A model generated the notes under the pieces. The model searched no databases. It saw nothing but the letters and a program-made list of their open reading frames with translations, and had not been told where the DNA came from. A stretch of DNA of 64,000 nucleotides, taken from Gemmatimonadota bacterium. Its GTDB lineage: Bacteria > Gemmatimonadota > Gemmatimonadetes > Longimicrobiales > Gaopeijiaceae. The translations under genes were made by a program, and so were the position numbers. The DNA lies in assembly GCA_021295835.1 (NCBI GenBank), contig JAGWBP010000019.1, forward strand, positions 17,290 through 81,289, given 5' to 3'. Shown here in pieces: positions 16,437 to 25,100 of the stretch; position 1 is the stretch's first letter, and each line of letters opens with the position of its first letter.

Positions 16437-18773
16437 ATGACGGGCTCGACGCTACTTGCCACCGTCGCCCTGCCGCAGGCGGCGCTGGTCGGGGAGGTGC
16501 GCGACAGCATCACCCTGGAGCCGGTCGCCTTCGCCGAGGTGACGGTGGCGCACGCCGAGGCGGCCGATCCGGGCATCCCTTCGGTGCGCGCCGACCGCCA
16601 CGGAGCGTTCGTACTTCGCGCTGGGCCGCTCGAAGGCCCGTACCGGGTCGTCGCGAGGGCTCTCGGGTACGCAGTCTGGGAGCAGGTGCTGGAGTCGATG
16701 CCCAACGGTGCCTTGACGGTGCTGCTCTCGCCGATTCCGAGCGATCTGGAGGCCCTTGTGGTGGGTGGTGGACGGGCTGGAGATCCACTTTCGCTCTCGC
16801 GGGACGCCTTCGTGATCGACTCGCATGTAATGGAGACGATGCCGCCGGTGCTCGAGTCGGACGTGCTTAGGGTGGCGTTAATTTCGCCCTCGGCTTCTCC
16901 GCCCTCCGACTACCTCTCGGTGCCCTTCATTCGGGGCGGGACGGCCGAGGGCACTCCGGTGCTCCTCGACGGCGTGCGGCTCTTCAACGCCTTCCACGCA
17001 GGGGGATTCGTCTCGGCGATAAACCCCGAGGCGGTGGATCACGCCAGGGTGCTTCCGAGCTCTGGGGGCGAAGCCTTCGGGGTTGGCTCGCTCTCCGGGG
17101 CATTCGACATCGCCACGCGCGACGGCGCTCGGGACCGGACGAGGACGTCCGGGGCGCTGGGGATCGGGTCGGCGCGGCTGACGGTAGAGGGACCCGTGGG
17201 GCAGAGCACCTCCTTTCTGGCTAGCGGCAGGCGCACCTGGATTGACCGGGTGACGCAGGCGGCCGAGCTCGCGGGGCTGATCGAGGAGCACATTCCCTAC
17301 TTCTTCCGCGACCTGCACGGCAAGGTGACCTCCGACCTGGGCGGGGTGCGCCGTCTATCGGTGAGCGGATACCTGAGCACGGAGTCGTTCTCGACGCCCC
17401 GGATCTCCTCAAGTCGCGATACCGTCCCAGATCGCGATACCGTCCGCAGGGGCAACTGGGACATGCACGGAGGCGGCTCGGCGTTGTCGGTGCACTACCG
17501 CGACCGCGTGGGCGACGGCGGAATCCTGGACGCGCGCCTGATGCGCGGGCGCTTCGCGAGCGACCTCTACTCGCGGGCACGGGCATCGGTGGGTTTCGAC
17601 GGCCCACCAGTGGACGACGCCGATCCTGCTGACGGAAGATACGACACGCTGGTCAACGGCAGTGGGTCCATGATATCGGAAGGCGCCGAGGCCGAGGTCT
17701 CCTGGCGCGAGGGCCGGTCGCGATTCGCGGTTGGGGCCCGGGCCGAGAGGCTGCACGGCGATCTCGACCTAGCTGCCGACGAGCACTGGCTGGTGCAGAC
17801 ATTTTCGGTGCGGCGTTCGCTCTGGCGCATCGCTGCCCATGCGCAGGCGGAGTCGCCTCTGGCGGGTGGCTTCGGCGCCCGTGGCGGGGCGAGGGTGGAC
17901 CGCTTCACCGGACTCGGAGCGACCACTCTCGGCGGCTTCGCCGAGCTGGCCTACCGAGCGCCATCGTGGGGAGCGCGGGTTGCGGGAGCGCGCTCGCATC
18001 AGGCGCTGGCTTCGACGCGCGACGAGGAGGCGCTCATGGCGAGCTACCTGGCCTACGACTTTCTGGTGCCGGTGGGCGGCGGACCGGTGCCCGCCAATAC
18101 GGAGGTCACGGTCGGGTGGGACGGTGAGCTCGGACCCCTGCGGCTGCGGGTGGACTCCTACTGGCGCTGGCTCGAGAACCTCAGGATGCCGCACTACGGG
18201 GCCCGCGTCCTCGATCGCCCGGTGCTCGGCGACCCTGGGCTCTGGGAGCTGGCCGAGGGCAGCGCGAGGGGCATCGAGACCTCGTGGAGCTGGGTACGGG
18301 AGAGAGGGTTATCGGTTTTGGGAAGCTACCGGTGGGCGGTCGTCACCCGCACGCAGGAGGGCATTGCGTACACGCCGCGCTTCCACCGGGACCATGAGCT
18401 GGAGATGTTGGCGGCGTATCGCGGCGTCCTCGGATCGGTGTCCGCGCAGTTGTCGTTCCGTTCCGGCCAGCCTCAGACCCCCTGGCTGGGCGATGTCTGG
18501 CTCCCGGGCTACCGGGATTCCTTTGGCCACGCTGCGCGGGTCGGCGGCTGGTACAACTCCGGTCGCCTTCGCCACTACGCCCGCGTCGACGTCTCGTGGC
18601 GTCGCGAGTGGCGGGTGGGGTGGTTCGGGGGTGGGGAGCTGACCCCCTACGTCTCGGTGGCCAACCTCTTCGACACCCCGAACGTGGTCGCGTGGCTGCC
18701 GACGTGGGATGGAGAGGAGTGGAGCGCTCAGATCCCCCTGGTTCCATTCGCCGGCGTGGAGTTTCGGTTTTGA
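16437..18773 (+). CDS. TonB-dependent receptor with carboxypeptidase-like N-terminal domain
   Basis: Outer-membrane gated transporter (778 residues). Residues about 15-105 form a carboxypeptidase regulatory-like beta domain (GEVRDSITLEPVAFAEVTV). About 110-240 is the plug (PFIRGGTAEGTPVLLDGVR), and the rest is a beta barrel ending in the aromatic residue expected for outer-membrane assembly (GVEFRF). The substrate is unknown. Oddly, the gene lies in the same frame as the protease and only nine bases after its TAG. Its N-terminal hydrophobic segment is also short for a signal peptide, so the true N-terminus is questionable. The 3' end overlaps the next gene (TTGA). Confidence 0.88.
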   Translation: MTGSTLLATVALPQAALVGEVRDSITLEPVAFAEVTVAHAEAADPGIPSVRADRHGAFVLRAGPLEGPYRVVARALGYAVWEQVLESMPNGALTVLLSPIPSDLEALVVGGGRAGDPLSLSRDAFVIDSHVMETMPPVLESDVLRVALISPSASPPSDYLSVPFIRGGTAEGTPVLLDGVRLFNAFHAGGFVSAINPEAVDHARVLPSSGGEAFGVGSLSGAFDIATRDGARDRTRTSGALGIGSARLTVEGPVGQSTSFLASGRRTWIDRVTQAAELAGLIEEHIPYFFRDLHGKVTSDLGGVRRLSVSGYLSTESFSTPRISSSRDTVPDRDTVRRGNWDMHGGGSALSVHYRDRVGDGGILDARLMRGRFASDLYSRARASVGFDGPPVDDADPADGRYDTLVNGSGSMISEGAEAEVSWREGRSRFAVGARAERLHGDLDLAADEHWLVQTFSVRRSLWRIAAHAQAESPLAGGFGARGGARVDRFTGLGATTLGGFAELAYRAPSWGARVAGARSHQALASTRDEEALMASYLAYDFLVPVGGGPVPANTEVTVGWDGELGPLRLRVDSYWRWLENLRMPHYGARVLDRPVLGDPGLWELAEGSARGIETSWSWVRERGLSVLGSYRWAVVTRTQEGIAYTPRFHRDHELEMLAAYRGVLGSVSAQLSFRSGQPQTPWLGDVWLPGYRDSFGHAARVGGWYNSGRLRHYARVDVSWRREWRVGWFGGGELTPYVSVANLFDTPNVVAWLPTWDGEEWSAQIPLVPFAGVEFRF

Positions 18774-19702
18774 GGGCGCTCGCCGGCAGCTTGTGGGGGG
18801 GTTGTCCAGGGGCTGCCAGACCCGCCGCCGGGGCCGCTCTGGCGCTGGTCGCTGCGCTGGGGTGCGACCTCCCTCATCCGGCGTCGCCGGACCCGTACTG
18901 GGTGGGGATCGCGTCGCTCCTGGAGGTCGGCGAACGCGAGGCCTACATCTTGGCAAGATACCAGGCGTGGCACGTCTCCGAGTTCGACCCCCGCTTGGGC
19001 CGGGAGCCCGCAATCGCCGTTTCGCTGGAGGGGCCGGGGTGGACGGTGCCCCTTGCAGACACCGTTGTCCAGCGGAACTGCGGACTGTTGGGAGTTTTCA
19101 ATTTTCTCGACGCAAAGGGCGATGTCTGCCTGCGCGGCACGCTGCCGGAGGCTATCCGCTCCGGCGTCGAGTACCGTCTAAGCGGCGTGACCGAGCATGG
19201 TCCCTTCACCGGCCGGACGGTAGCGCCGCAGCCCACTGTCCTGCTGGAGCCCGAGTCCGACACCGTGCTATTCCGGGCGATCGACATGTGGGTACCTAAC
19301 TCCGGACTGTGGGTACCGGTGCGATACCGCTTCGGCTCGGACGTTGGCACGAGAATCGGTGAGATGGGTGGGACGGTCACCCCATTTAGGACTACGATAC
19401 TGGTGGGTGCCGAGTCGGGCAGAGTCAGATTCGATCCCGACACCATGGTACGGTCGCCCGATCCCGTAGCGGTGCCAGTACCAATGCGGCTCGCCGGAGT
19501 GGGACGGAACTACACCCGATTCCTGGAGAACACGGTTCCCCTCAGAAACGACGTCGACCACTTTCTTGTGCTCAGGCCCTGGCCGGAGACCGGCATCGAG
19601 GGGGAGGGGGTGTATGGCTACTTCGATGGCGTGAGCTTCTCGCGTACGGTCACCGTCGTGGTAGAATTCCCCGGGGTGGAAGAGGACGAGCCGGGATCCT
19701 AG
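18770..19702 (+). CDS. lipoprotein paired with the TonB receptor
   Basis: A 310-residue predicted lipoprotein with a Leu/Ala-rich signal and lipobox (ALALVAALGC). The remainder is beta-rich. Its layout, and a C-terminal GVYGYFDGVSFSRTV reminiscent of DUF4249-type partners of TonB receptors, suggest a surface or periplasmic accessory to the upstream receptor; this assignment is tentative. The TTG at 18770 overlaps the receptor stop by four bases, which supports coupled translation and a joint role. No catalytic motif is seen. Confidence 0.65.
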   Translation: MRALAGSLWGGCPGAARPAAGAALALVAALGCDLPHPASPDPYWVGIASLLEVGEREAYILARYQAWHVSEFDPRLGREPAIAVSLEGPGWTVPLADTVVQRNCGLLGVFNFLDAKGDVCLRGTLPEAIRSGVEYRLSGVTEHGPFTGRTVAPQPTVLLEPESDTVLFRAIDMWVPNSGLWVPVRYRFGSDVGTRIGEMGGTVTPFRTTILVGAESGRVRFDPDTMVRSPDPVAVPVPMRLAGVGRNYTRFLENTVPLRNDVDHFLVLRPWPETGIEGEGVYGYFDGVSFSRTVTVVVEFPGVEEDEPGS

Positions 19703-19814
19703 CGCCCTGGGGCCGGATGCGGGGCGGCGCCGTTGCGGTCGTCATCGCCGCCCATGATAACCCCTCTGCTAGGGTCGGCTGCGTGAATTGCGCCCCGCGA
19801 GTCTCCAGAGTACG

Positions 19815-20519
19815 ATGTGCCCGATGAGCTCTCAAGACGAATGGTGGAGTCCGTGGCGCCCGAACGGGAGCTCGCTCGTCCTGCACGTCGATCTCCGACC
19901 CCACCCTGACCGCGAGGAACGGGCCCTGGAGCTGCTCGACGAACACGAGCGGGCGCGCTGGAAGAGGTTCGTGGTCAGGGGGGCGCGACGGCGATACGCG
20001 CTGTGCCGCGCGGCGCTGAGGATCAACCTCTGCCAGCGGCTCGGGTGTACCAACGACGAGCTGACCTTCGGCTATCGGGAGCACGGCAAGCCCTTCGCCA
20101 TGGTCAACGGCAGGCCTGCTGCCGCCAGCTTCAACGTGAGCCATAGCGGTCTGCACGGCCTGATCGGGTTCGCCGCAGGCTCCGGTTTCGGCGTGGACCT
20201 GGAGGTGCGCAGGCCCGACCGGGACTTTGACGGCATCGGGAGCCGCGTCTATGGACCGCGCGAGCAGCGCGCGTTGGCCGACTCCGGACCCGGGAAGGCG
20301 GAGCTGTTCTACCGGTTGTGGAGTCTGAAGGAGGCGCTGATCAAGGCCTTGGGCACCGGCTTCTCCCTGAGCCCCGCGCGCTTCGAGGTACCGCCCGTGA
20401 TGCTCGAGGGCCAGCGGTCCGCCATCTTCCGCTTCCCACACCTGCCTCACGACCAGTACCGGCTGGAGGATCTCGGGGAACCCCGGTTCGCCGCCGCCCG
20501 CGCATTCCGCCTCTCCTAG
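19815..20519 (+). CDS. Sfp-type 4'-phosphopantetheinyl transferase
   Basis: Enzyme (234 residues from this ATG) that transfers 4'-phosphopantetheine from CoA to the conserved serine of carrier proteins. Family motifs are present: ARRRYALCRAALR, FNVSHSG, the Mg-binding GVDLEVRRPDRD, and WSLKEALIKALG. The length fits the Sfp/EntD class rather than short AcpS. It lies 1.7 kb upstream of the PKS on the same strand and is the obvious activator of the PKS ACP and of the stand-alone ACP at 36 kb. ATG 19824 and TTG 19788 are alternative starts; no strong Shine-Dalgarno decides. Confidence 0.93.
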   Translation: MCPMSSQDEWWSPWRPNGSSLVLHVDLRPHPDREERALELLDEHERARWKRFVVRGARRRYALCRAALRINLCQRLGCTNDELTFGYREHGKPFAMVNGRPAAASFNVSHSGLHGLIGFAAGSGFGVDLEVRRPDRDFDGIGSRVYGPREQRALADSGPGKAELFYRLWSLKEALIKALGTGFSLSPARFEVPPVMLEGQRSAIFRFPHLPHDQYRLEDLGEPRFAAARAFRLS

Positions 20520-20566
20520 AACATATCTAAGGGCCGGCCCCTGCCGCAGTTGCCCCGCGTGGGAAT

Positions 20567-20603
20567 GAGTGATATCAATCGCCGCTCGACAATGATATCA
20601 CTT
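20567..20603. repeat. paired-palindrome repeat, left copy
   Basis: Two TGATATC palindromic cores lie 23 bases apart (20570 and 20593) within GAGTGATATCA, nine variable bases, CGACA, one base, TGATATC, one base, CTT. The same arrangement, with the same 23-base core spacing and 27 of 37 identical positions, recurs at 21723-21759. The two copies bracket three tiny genes and an ATPase remnant, as recombination sites or repeated operators would. Confidence 0.7.
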
Positions 20604-20739
20604 CTTGGGGAATGGGGCTCGTGGGAGTGGGCTCGCTTGCAAACGGTAGGCGGCCACGGGAACCGCGTCAAAGACCTGGCGAGCGGCGATCAGCCGCTCA
20701 CACTTGCGCGGCGGTGCTCGCCCGCCGTAACGTTACAGC
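20604..20739. promoter_or_regulatory. leader of the small-gene cassette, with palindrome
   Basis: Upstream of the 79-residue gene. It contains a 7-bp hairpin at 20681-20699 (GAGCGGC, GATCA, GCCGCTC) and, three bases before the ATG, the perfect 10-bp palindrome GTAACGTTAC at 20727-20736. A palindrome that close to a start codon would suit a repressor or translational control site. No clear Shine-Dalgarno is visible, because the palindrome occupies that position. Confidence 0.45.
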
Positions 20740-20979
20740 ATGGCACAGACGGCGGCACAACGAATGGCGCGCTACCGGGCGCGGCGGAAGGCACGGGCGC
20801 AGGCGGAGCGTGAGCGCCTCCAGGCGCTGGAAGACGCGGCGGCCGCGCTCGAGGAGAAGCTCCGGACCATGGCCCGCGCTCCCGGAGACCCGCCGGGGGC
20901 CGCCCACCGCCAGGCGTGGACCGGAGCCCTCGATGCGTGGCGGGACACCTTCGGCGGCCTCATGGAGGTGCGGCGATGA
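20740..20979 (+). CDS. small basic protein of mobile-element type
   Basis: A 79-residue protein I cannot name. The N-terminus is highly basic (QRMARYRARRKARAQ) and is followed by an Ala/Glu/Leu-rich helix (ERERLQALEDAAAALEEKLR), so it is likely helical and possibly nucleic-acid binding. It is the first of three genes joined by ATGA overlaps (20976-20979, then 21084-21088) and lies between the two paired-palindrome repeats. Next to a RepA-like ATPase remnant it looks like cargo of a small plasmid- or phage-derived element. Confidence 0.55.
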   Translation: MAQTAAQRMARYRARRKARAQAERERLQALEDAAAALEEKLRTMARAPGDPPGAAHRQAWTGALDAWRDTFGGLMEVRR

Positions 20980-21086
20980 CCTGGCCCGGATGGGGAGAGG
21001 TCCTGCCCTTGCTCGCCTCGCTGCTGGCCGCGTTGGGAGCCGTGATCGGGGGTATGGTGGCGCTCGCACGGTTGGCGCGCCCCTGA
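20976..21086 (+). CDS. 36-residue membrane peptide
   Basis: Very short gene with an ATG overlapping the previous stop (ATGA) and a TGA overlapping the next ATG. The product has a polar start (MTWPGWGEV) and one hydrophobic helix (LPLLASLLAALGAVIGGMVA), ending in ARLARP. The length and single helix resemble holin-like or toxin-like micropeptides, but nothing beyond topology supports a function. Coupling on both sides suggests that it is translated. Confidence 0.5.
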   Translation: MTWPGWGEVLPLLASLLAALGAVIGGMVALARLARP

Positions 21087-21391
21087 TGCGCGAGGCGGCA
21101 AGGGCAGCGTCCGACGACATGCGCGGCGAGGTCAAAGCGGAAGTCAGAGCGTTGGCCGAGAAGCTGGCGACCAACGACTTCCCCCACGTCGAGGCCCGGA
21201 TCGAGAGGGGTCTGCAAGACGTGGGGGAGCGAATCGACAGGGTGGAAGCCCGAATCGGGGAACGGCTCGACCGGGCGCGCCAAGACCGGAAGGACATGGA
21301 GGTACGGATCGGGGAACGGTTCGACCGCATGGAGGCCCATCTGCTGGCGGCGGTTCAGCGGCGACCGAACACGGACGACCCCGAAGTCTGA
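21086..21391 (+). CDS. coiled-coil protein with repeated RIGERxDR heptads
   Basis: A 101-residue, strongly charged helical protein and the third gene of the overlapping trio. Its C-terminal half repeats VEARIGERLDRARQ and MEVRIGERFDRMEA, heptad patterns typical of a two- or three-stranded coiled coil. There is no signal or membrane segment. It could pair with the membrane peptide encoded just upstream. A long open frame on the opposite strand is regarded as its shadow. Confidence 0.55.
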   Translation: MREAARAASDDMRGEVKAEVRALAEKLATNDFPHVEARIERGLQDVGERIDRVEARIGERLDRARQDRKDMEVRIGERFDRMEAHLLAAVQRRPNTDDPEV

Positions 21392-21419
21392 ACACGGCTG
21401 GTGGCTGCGGAGACCTCCA

Positions 21420-21715
21420 CCGATCCGATTTCCACCCGACCCCTTCGGGGGCGGCTCCCTGAGCCGTCCTGGAGGCCCTCCAGAGCCGTGGGGAGAACGC
21501 CTCGCTTCCCTCGGTCGAGGCCCAGCCCGCGCCACTTGTCGCCGTCCCACCTGGGGGCCAGGGGCCAGCGCAACCGCAACGGTAGACTTTCCGGCCTCCC
21601 CCGGCCCCGCCAGCATTGCCACTTCACCGGCGCACAGCACGGTCCCACAGCGTTCGGGGGTGGCGTCGGGGTCGCCCGTGTCGCGCCACAAAACCGGAGC
21701 CGGTAAGCGCTGCCA
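21420..21715 (-). pseudogene. RepA-like P-loop ATPase fragment, frameshifted
   Basis: On the minus strand, just inside the right repeat, a reading frame gives LPAPVLWRDTGDPDA, then GEVAMLAGPGEAGKST (a full Walker A box) and VAVALA. It then loses similarity, and the neighbouring frame continues with DGDKWRGLGLDRGKRG, the kind of sequence expected after the P-loop in AAA ATPases of RepA/primase-helicase type. This indicates a frameshift near 21.56 kb. The rest of the ATPase (Walker B, arginine finger) is missing, and an in-frame TAG at 21716-21718 precedes it. The family assignment is from memory of such plasmid/phage ATPases. Confidence 0.55.
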
Positions 21716-21722
21716 CTAATCG

Positions 21723-21759
21723 GAGTGATATCACCATGACCACGACAGTGATATCGCTT
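21723..21759. repeat. paired-palindrome repeat, right copy
   Basis: GAGTGATATCA, nine bases, CGACAGTGATATCGCTT: the second copy of the element at 20567-20603, in the same orientation, 1156 bases away. The first core is a complete TGATATCA palindrome; the second has G in place of the last A. The direct repetition at both ends of a decayed element suggests its boundaries. Confidence 0.7.
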
Positions 21760-22191
21760 TCGCGCGGCCTTGTCTACCGCTCACTGCCGGGCACCGCCCC
21801 CATCAGCCCCGGCGGGGCCTGCTACATCTCTCGCGCCAGGAGGGGATGCGCGATCCCTGCGGGCCCGGCGGCCGCCTAGTCGCCGTTCGCCCTGGCGGGC
21901 GTCGATCCCGACCCAGCCGCCACACACGCAATCCACGCGGGAGCCCCTGCGGCGCTGGTCGCGGAGCGGCTGGTGGTGCTCCGGCCGGTCGCATCCGCGG
22001 CCCGGGGCGAGCGCCGACCCGATCTCACTAAGGACAGGGTATCTAGCGCCCCGCGTCGCCGTCCCGCACCGTGACCCTTCCCGCCGCCCCGGTTATCGTT
22101 GTAGCGGAGCCGCGCGAACACCGGGATCGCCCCGACCCTCGCGCTGTAAGAAGCGCCCACCCCAGTCTGGAGGGATCTGGAGGAGCGTCGC
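21760..22191. promoter_or_regulatory. PKS upstream region
   Basis: About 430 bases between the mobile-element remnant and the PKS start, without a convincing gene; open frames here lack domain features and run into the PKS in other frames. The PKS start is supported by GGAGGAG at 22180-22186 before the ATG at 22192. I could not identify a confident promoter or a regulator binding site. The region is as GC-rich as the coding sequence. Confidence 0.4.
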
Positions 22192-25100
22192 ATGCCCCCT
22201 CCCAGCTCCATGCCCGCCCGCTTCGCCCCCGGAGAGCCGATCGCCATCGTCGGCATGGCGTGCCGGTTCCCCGGCGCGACCGATATCGAGGCCTTCTGGC
22301 GCCTCCTGGAGACTGGCGGAAACGCGGTCACCGAAGGGGTGCCGGGCTCGGGCGAGGGACGCTGGGGCCAGATCTTCGGCGACAACCCGGTCGAGAGCGC
22401 GGCCTGCCGCTTCGGTGCCTTCGTCGACGACATCGACCTCTTCGACGACGCCTTCTTCCGGATCTCCCCGGTGGAGGCCGAGCTGCTCGATCCTCAGCAG
22501 CGCATGATGCTGGAGGTCAGTTGGCAGGCCCTTGAGGACGCGGGCATTGACCCCGATCGCCTAAGGAAGAGCCGCACCGGCGTCTACTCCGGGATCAGCA
22601 ACGACGAGTACCGCATGCTGGTGGTGGATTCGGCCAAGCCCTCCGAGGCTGCGGCGTGCCTCTACGCCCTGAGCGGCACCAACCTGAACGGGACTGCGGG
22701 CCGCGTCTCCTTCGTGCTCGGGCTGAACGGCCCGGCCAAGGCGGTGGACGCCGCCTGCGCGTCGGCGATGGTGGCGATCAACGACGCGGTCGCCGACCTG
22801 CAGCAGGGCAGGGCGGATCTCGCCATCGCGGGCGGGGTGCAGGCGATCCTGAACGGGCGCATCTACGAGCTTCGCGCGGACGCGATGATGCTGTCGCCCG
22901 AGGGGCGGTGCAAGACCTTCGACGCCTCTGCGGACGGGTACGTGCGGGCCGAGGGGTGCGGGGTCGTGGTCCTAAAGCGCCTGTGCGATGCCGAGGCGGA
23001 CGGAGACCCGATCTGGGCGGTGATCCGGGGCTCGGTGGTCAACAATGGCGGAACCGGGGTCGGGCTGACGGTGCCGAACACCCCTGCGCTCGAGCAGGTC
23101 ATGGAGGACGCGCTGGCCCAGGCGGGCGTCGATCCGCTGGAGGTGGACTACGTCGAGGCGCACGGAACGGGAACTGCCGTCGGCGACCCGATCGAGCTGG
23201 ACGCCGTGTCCAGCGTCTACGGTAGGGGGCGCGACGCCGGCAGTCCGCTTCTGATCGGTTCCGTGAAGACGAACATGGGCCACATGGAGTCGGCGGCGGG
23301 CGTGGTCGGGCTCATCAAGGCGGCGCTGGTGGTCAGGCGAGGGGTGATCCCGAAGCACCTGCACTTCCGCGATCCCAACCCGGCGGTAGAGTGGGACCGC
23401 ATGCCTCTCCGCGTGACTTCGGATACGATGGAGTGGCCGGAGCGGGCGGGCCGTCCGCGGGTGGCCGGGGTCAACTGCTTCGGCATCTCGGGAACGAACG
23501 CGCACATCGTGGTGGAGGAATACCGTGGGTCGGGGTCGCGGCAGCCGGTCGCGGCGTCGCTTCCCCCGACGCTGGAGCATCTGAAGCTGCCGGACGGGGC
23601 CATGAAGCCGCGCCGGGTGCGCCTGCTCCCTCTCTCGGCCAAGTCGGAGGCCGCGCTGAGGGAATCGGCGGGTCGGTATCTGGCGTGGCTCGACAATCGG
23701 GACGATCGGGCGGTCCCGGAGGAGGAGGCCGCCCAGACGACGCTTTCGGAGATGGCGTGGACGGCGGGCGTGGGGCGCAGCCACTTCGATCACCGCGCCG
23801 GCGTGGTCTTCCGAGACGCCGCGTCGCTCCGACGGGGGCTGGGGGAGCTGGCGGAATCCGGCGAGATCGCGGTACCGCGGCCTGGCGGCGTCGGCAGGGT
23901 GGCGTTCGCCTACACGGGGCAGGGAAGCCAGTGGGTCGGGATGGGCAGGGATCTGTACGAGACGGAGCCGGTGGCGCGCGCCGTCCTGGACCGCTGCGAG
24001 ACGGTTGTCCGCGCAGTGCGGGGCGCCTCTCTCCTGGATGCCATGTTCGGGGGCGGCGGCGCGGAGGGCAGCGGCGAAATGGAGGCAGGAGGCGGCGGGA
24101 CCAAGGCCGAACTGGGCGACACCGCCTGGGAGCAGCCAGCGCTCTATGCGCTGGGGTGCGCTCTCACCGCCCTCTGGTCGAGCGTGGGCGTCCGTCCCGA
24201 GGTGGTGGTGGGGCACAGCGTCGGCGAGATCGCCGCGGCTCAGGCTGCGCGCGTCTTCAGCCTGGAGGACGGCATGCGGTTCGCCTGCGTGCGCGGGGCG
24301 CTCATGTCCCAGATGGCGGACGGCGCCATGGCTGCGGTGTTCGCGCCACCCGAGCGGGTGGCGGAGGTCCTGGAGGCGCACAACGCCAGCTTCGGCGGAG
24401 TCGGACTCAGCATTTCGGGAGACAACGGCACCCACCAGGTGGTCAGCGGTCCGCTGGAGGAGGTCGAAGCGATCACCGGGGAGTTTGCCTCCACAGGGAT
24501 CCGGGTCCGGCGGCTGAACACCCGAAAGGCCTTCCACAGCGCCTTGGTGGAGCCCATCCTCGACGCCCTGGAGGAGTCGCTGAAGGGCGTGCCGGTCGCG
24601 TCGCCTGCTCTGACCGTGGTCAGCAACCTGACCGGTCGGCCGGTCGATCCCGGCCAGACCCTGGACGGCACCTACTGGAGGCGGCACGCCCGCGAGGCGG
24701 TGGCGTTCGCCCGCGGCGTGGAGTCGCTCGCGGAGCTGGGCGTGGATCTGGTGGTGGAGATCGGGCCGCGCCCGGTCCTGGGTCCTATGGCGCTGTCGGC
24801 GTGGCCGGAGTCGCCGGAGACCCCGGCGCCAGCAGTGGCCTCCACGCTGAGTCCAGCCGAGGGAGACACGGTTTCGCGAAGCACGGCGGGCGCGGCGGCG
24901 GAGGGCGACACGGCTGCACCCCCGGGCCTCGACTTCGCAGAGGCCGTCGCCCGCTCCTACGAGGCGGGACTGCCCATCCGGTTCGAGGGGCTCTTCGCCG
25001 GCGAGGCCCGACGGCGCATCTCCATCCCCGGCTATCCCTTCCAGCGGAGACGCCACTGGCTCGAGGCCCCCAGGCGGCGGACGCTCGGGGCGGGCCATCC

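Noticed and set aside
20698..21330. Minus-strand 210-codon frame opposite the coiled-coil gene
   Set aside because: Ser/Arg-rich reverse complement of the heptad repeats; the plus-strand genes have coupled overlaps and recognisable topology.
20567..21759. Interpreting the paired palindromes as a XerCD dif site or an integron attC
   Set aside because: dif needs two 11-bp arms with a 6-bp centre, and attC needs a long imperfect stem; neither fits 8-bp cores 23 bases apart.
21770..22507. Plus-strand frame upstream of and into the PKS
   Set aside because: Runs through the PKS start in another frame, Ser/Arg/Pro-rich, no domain, no Shine-Dalgarno.
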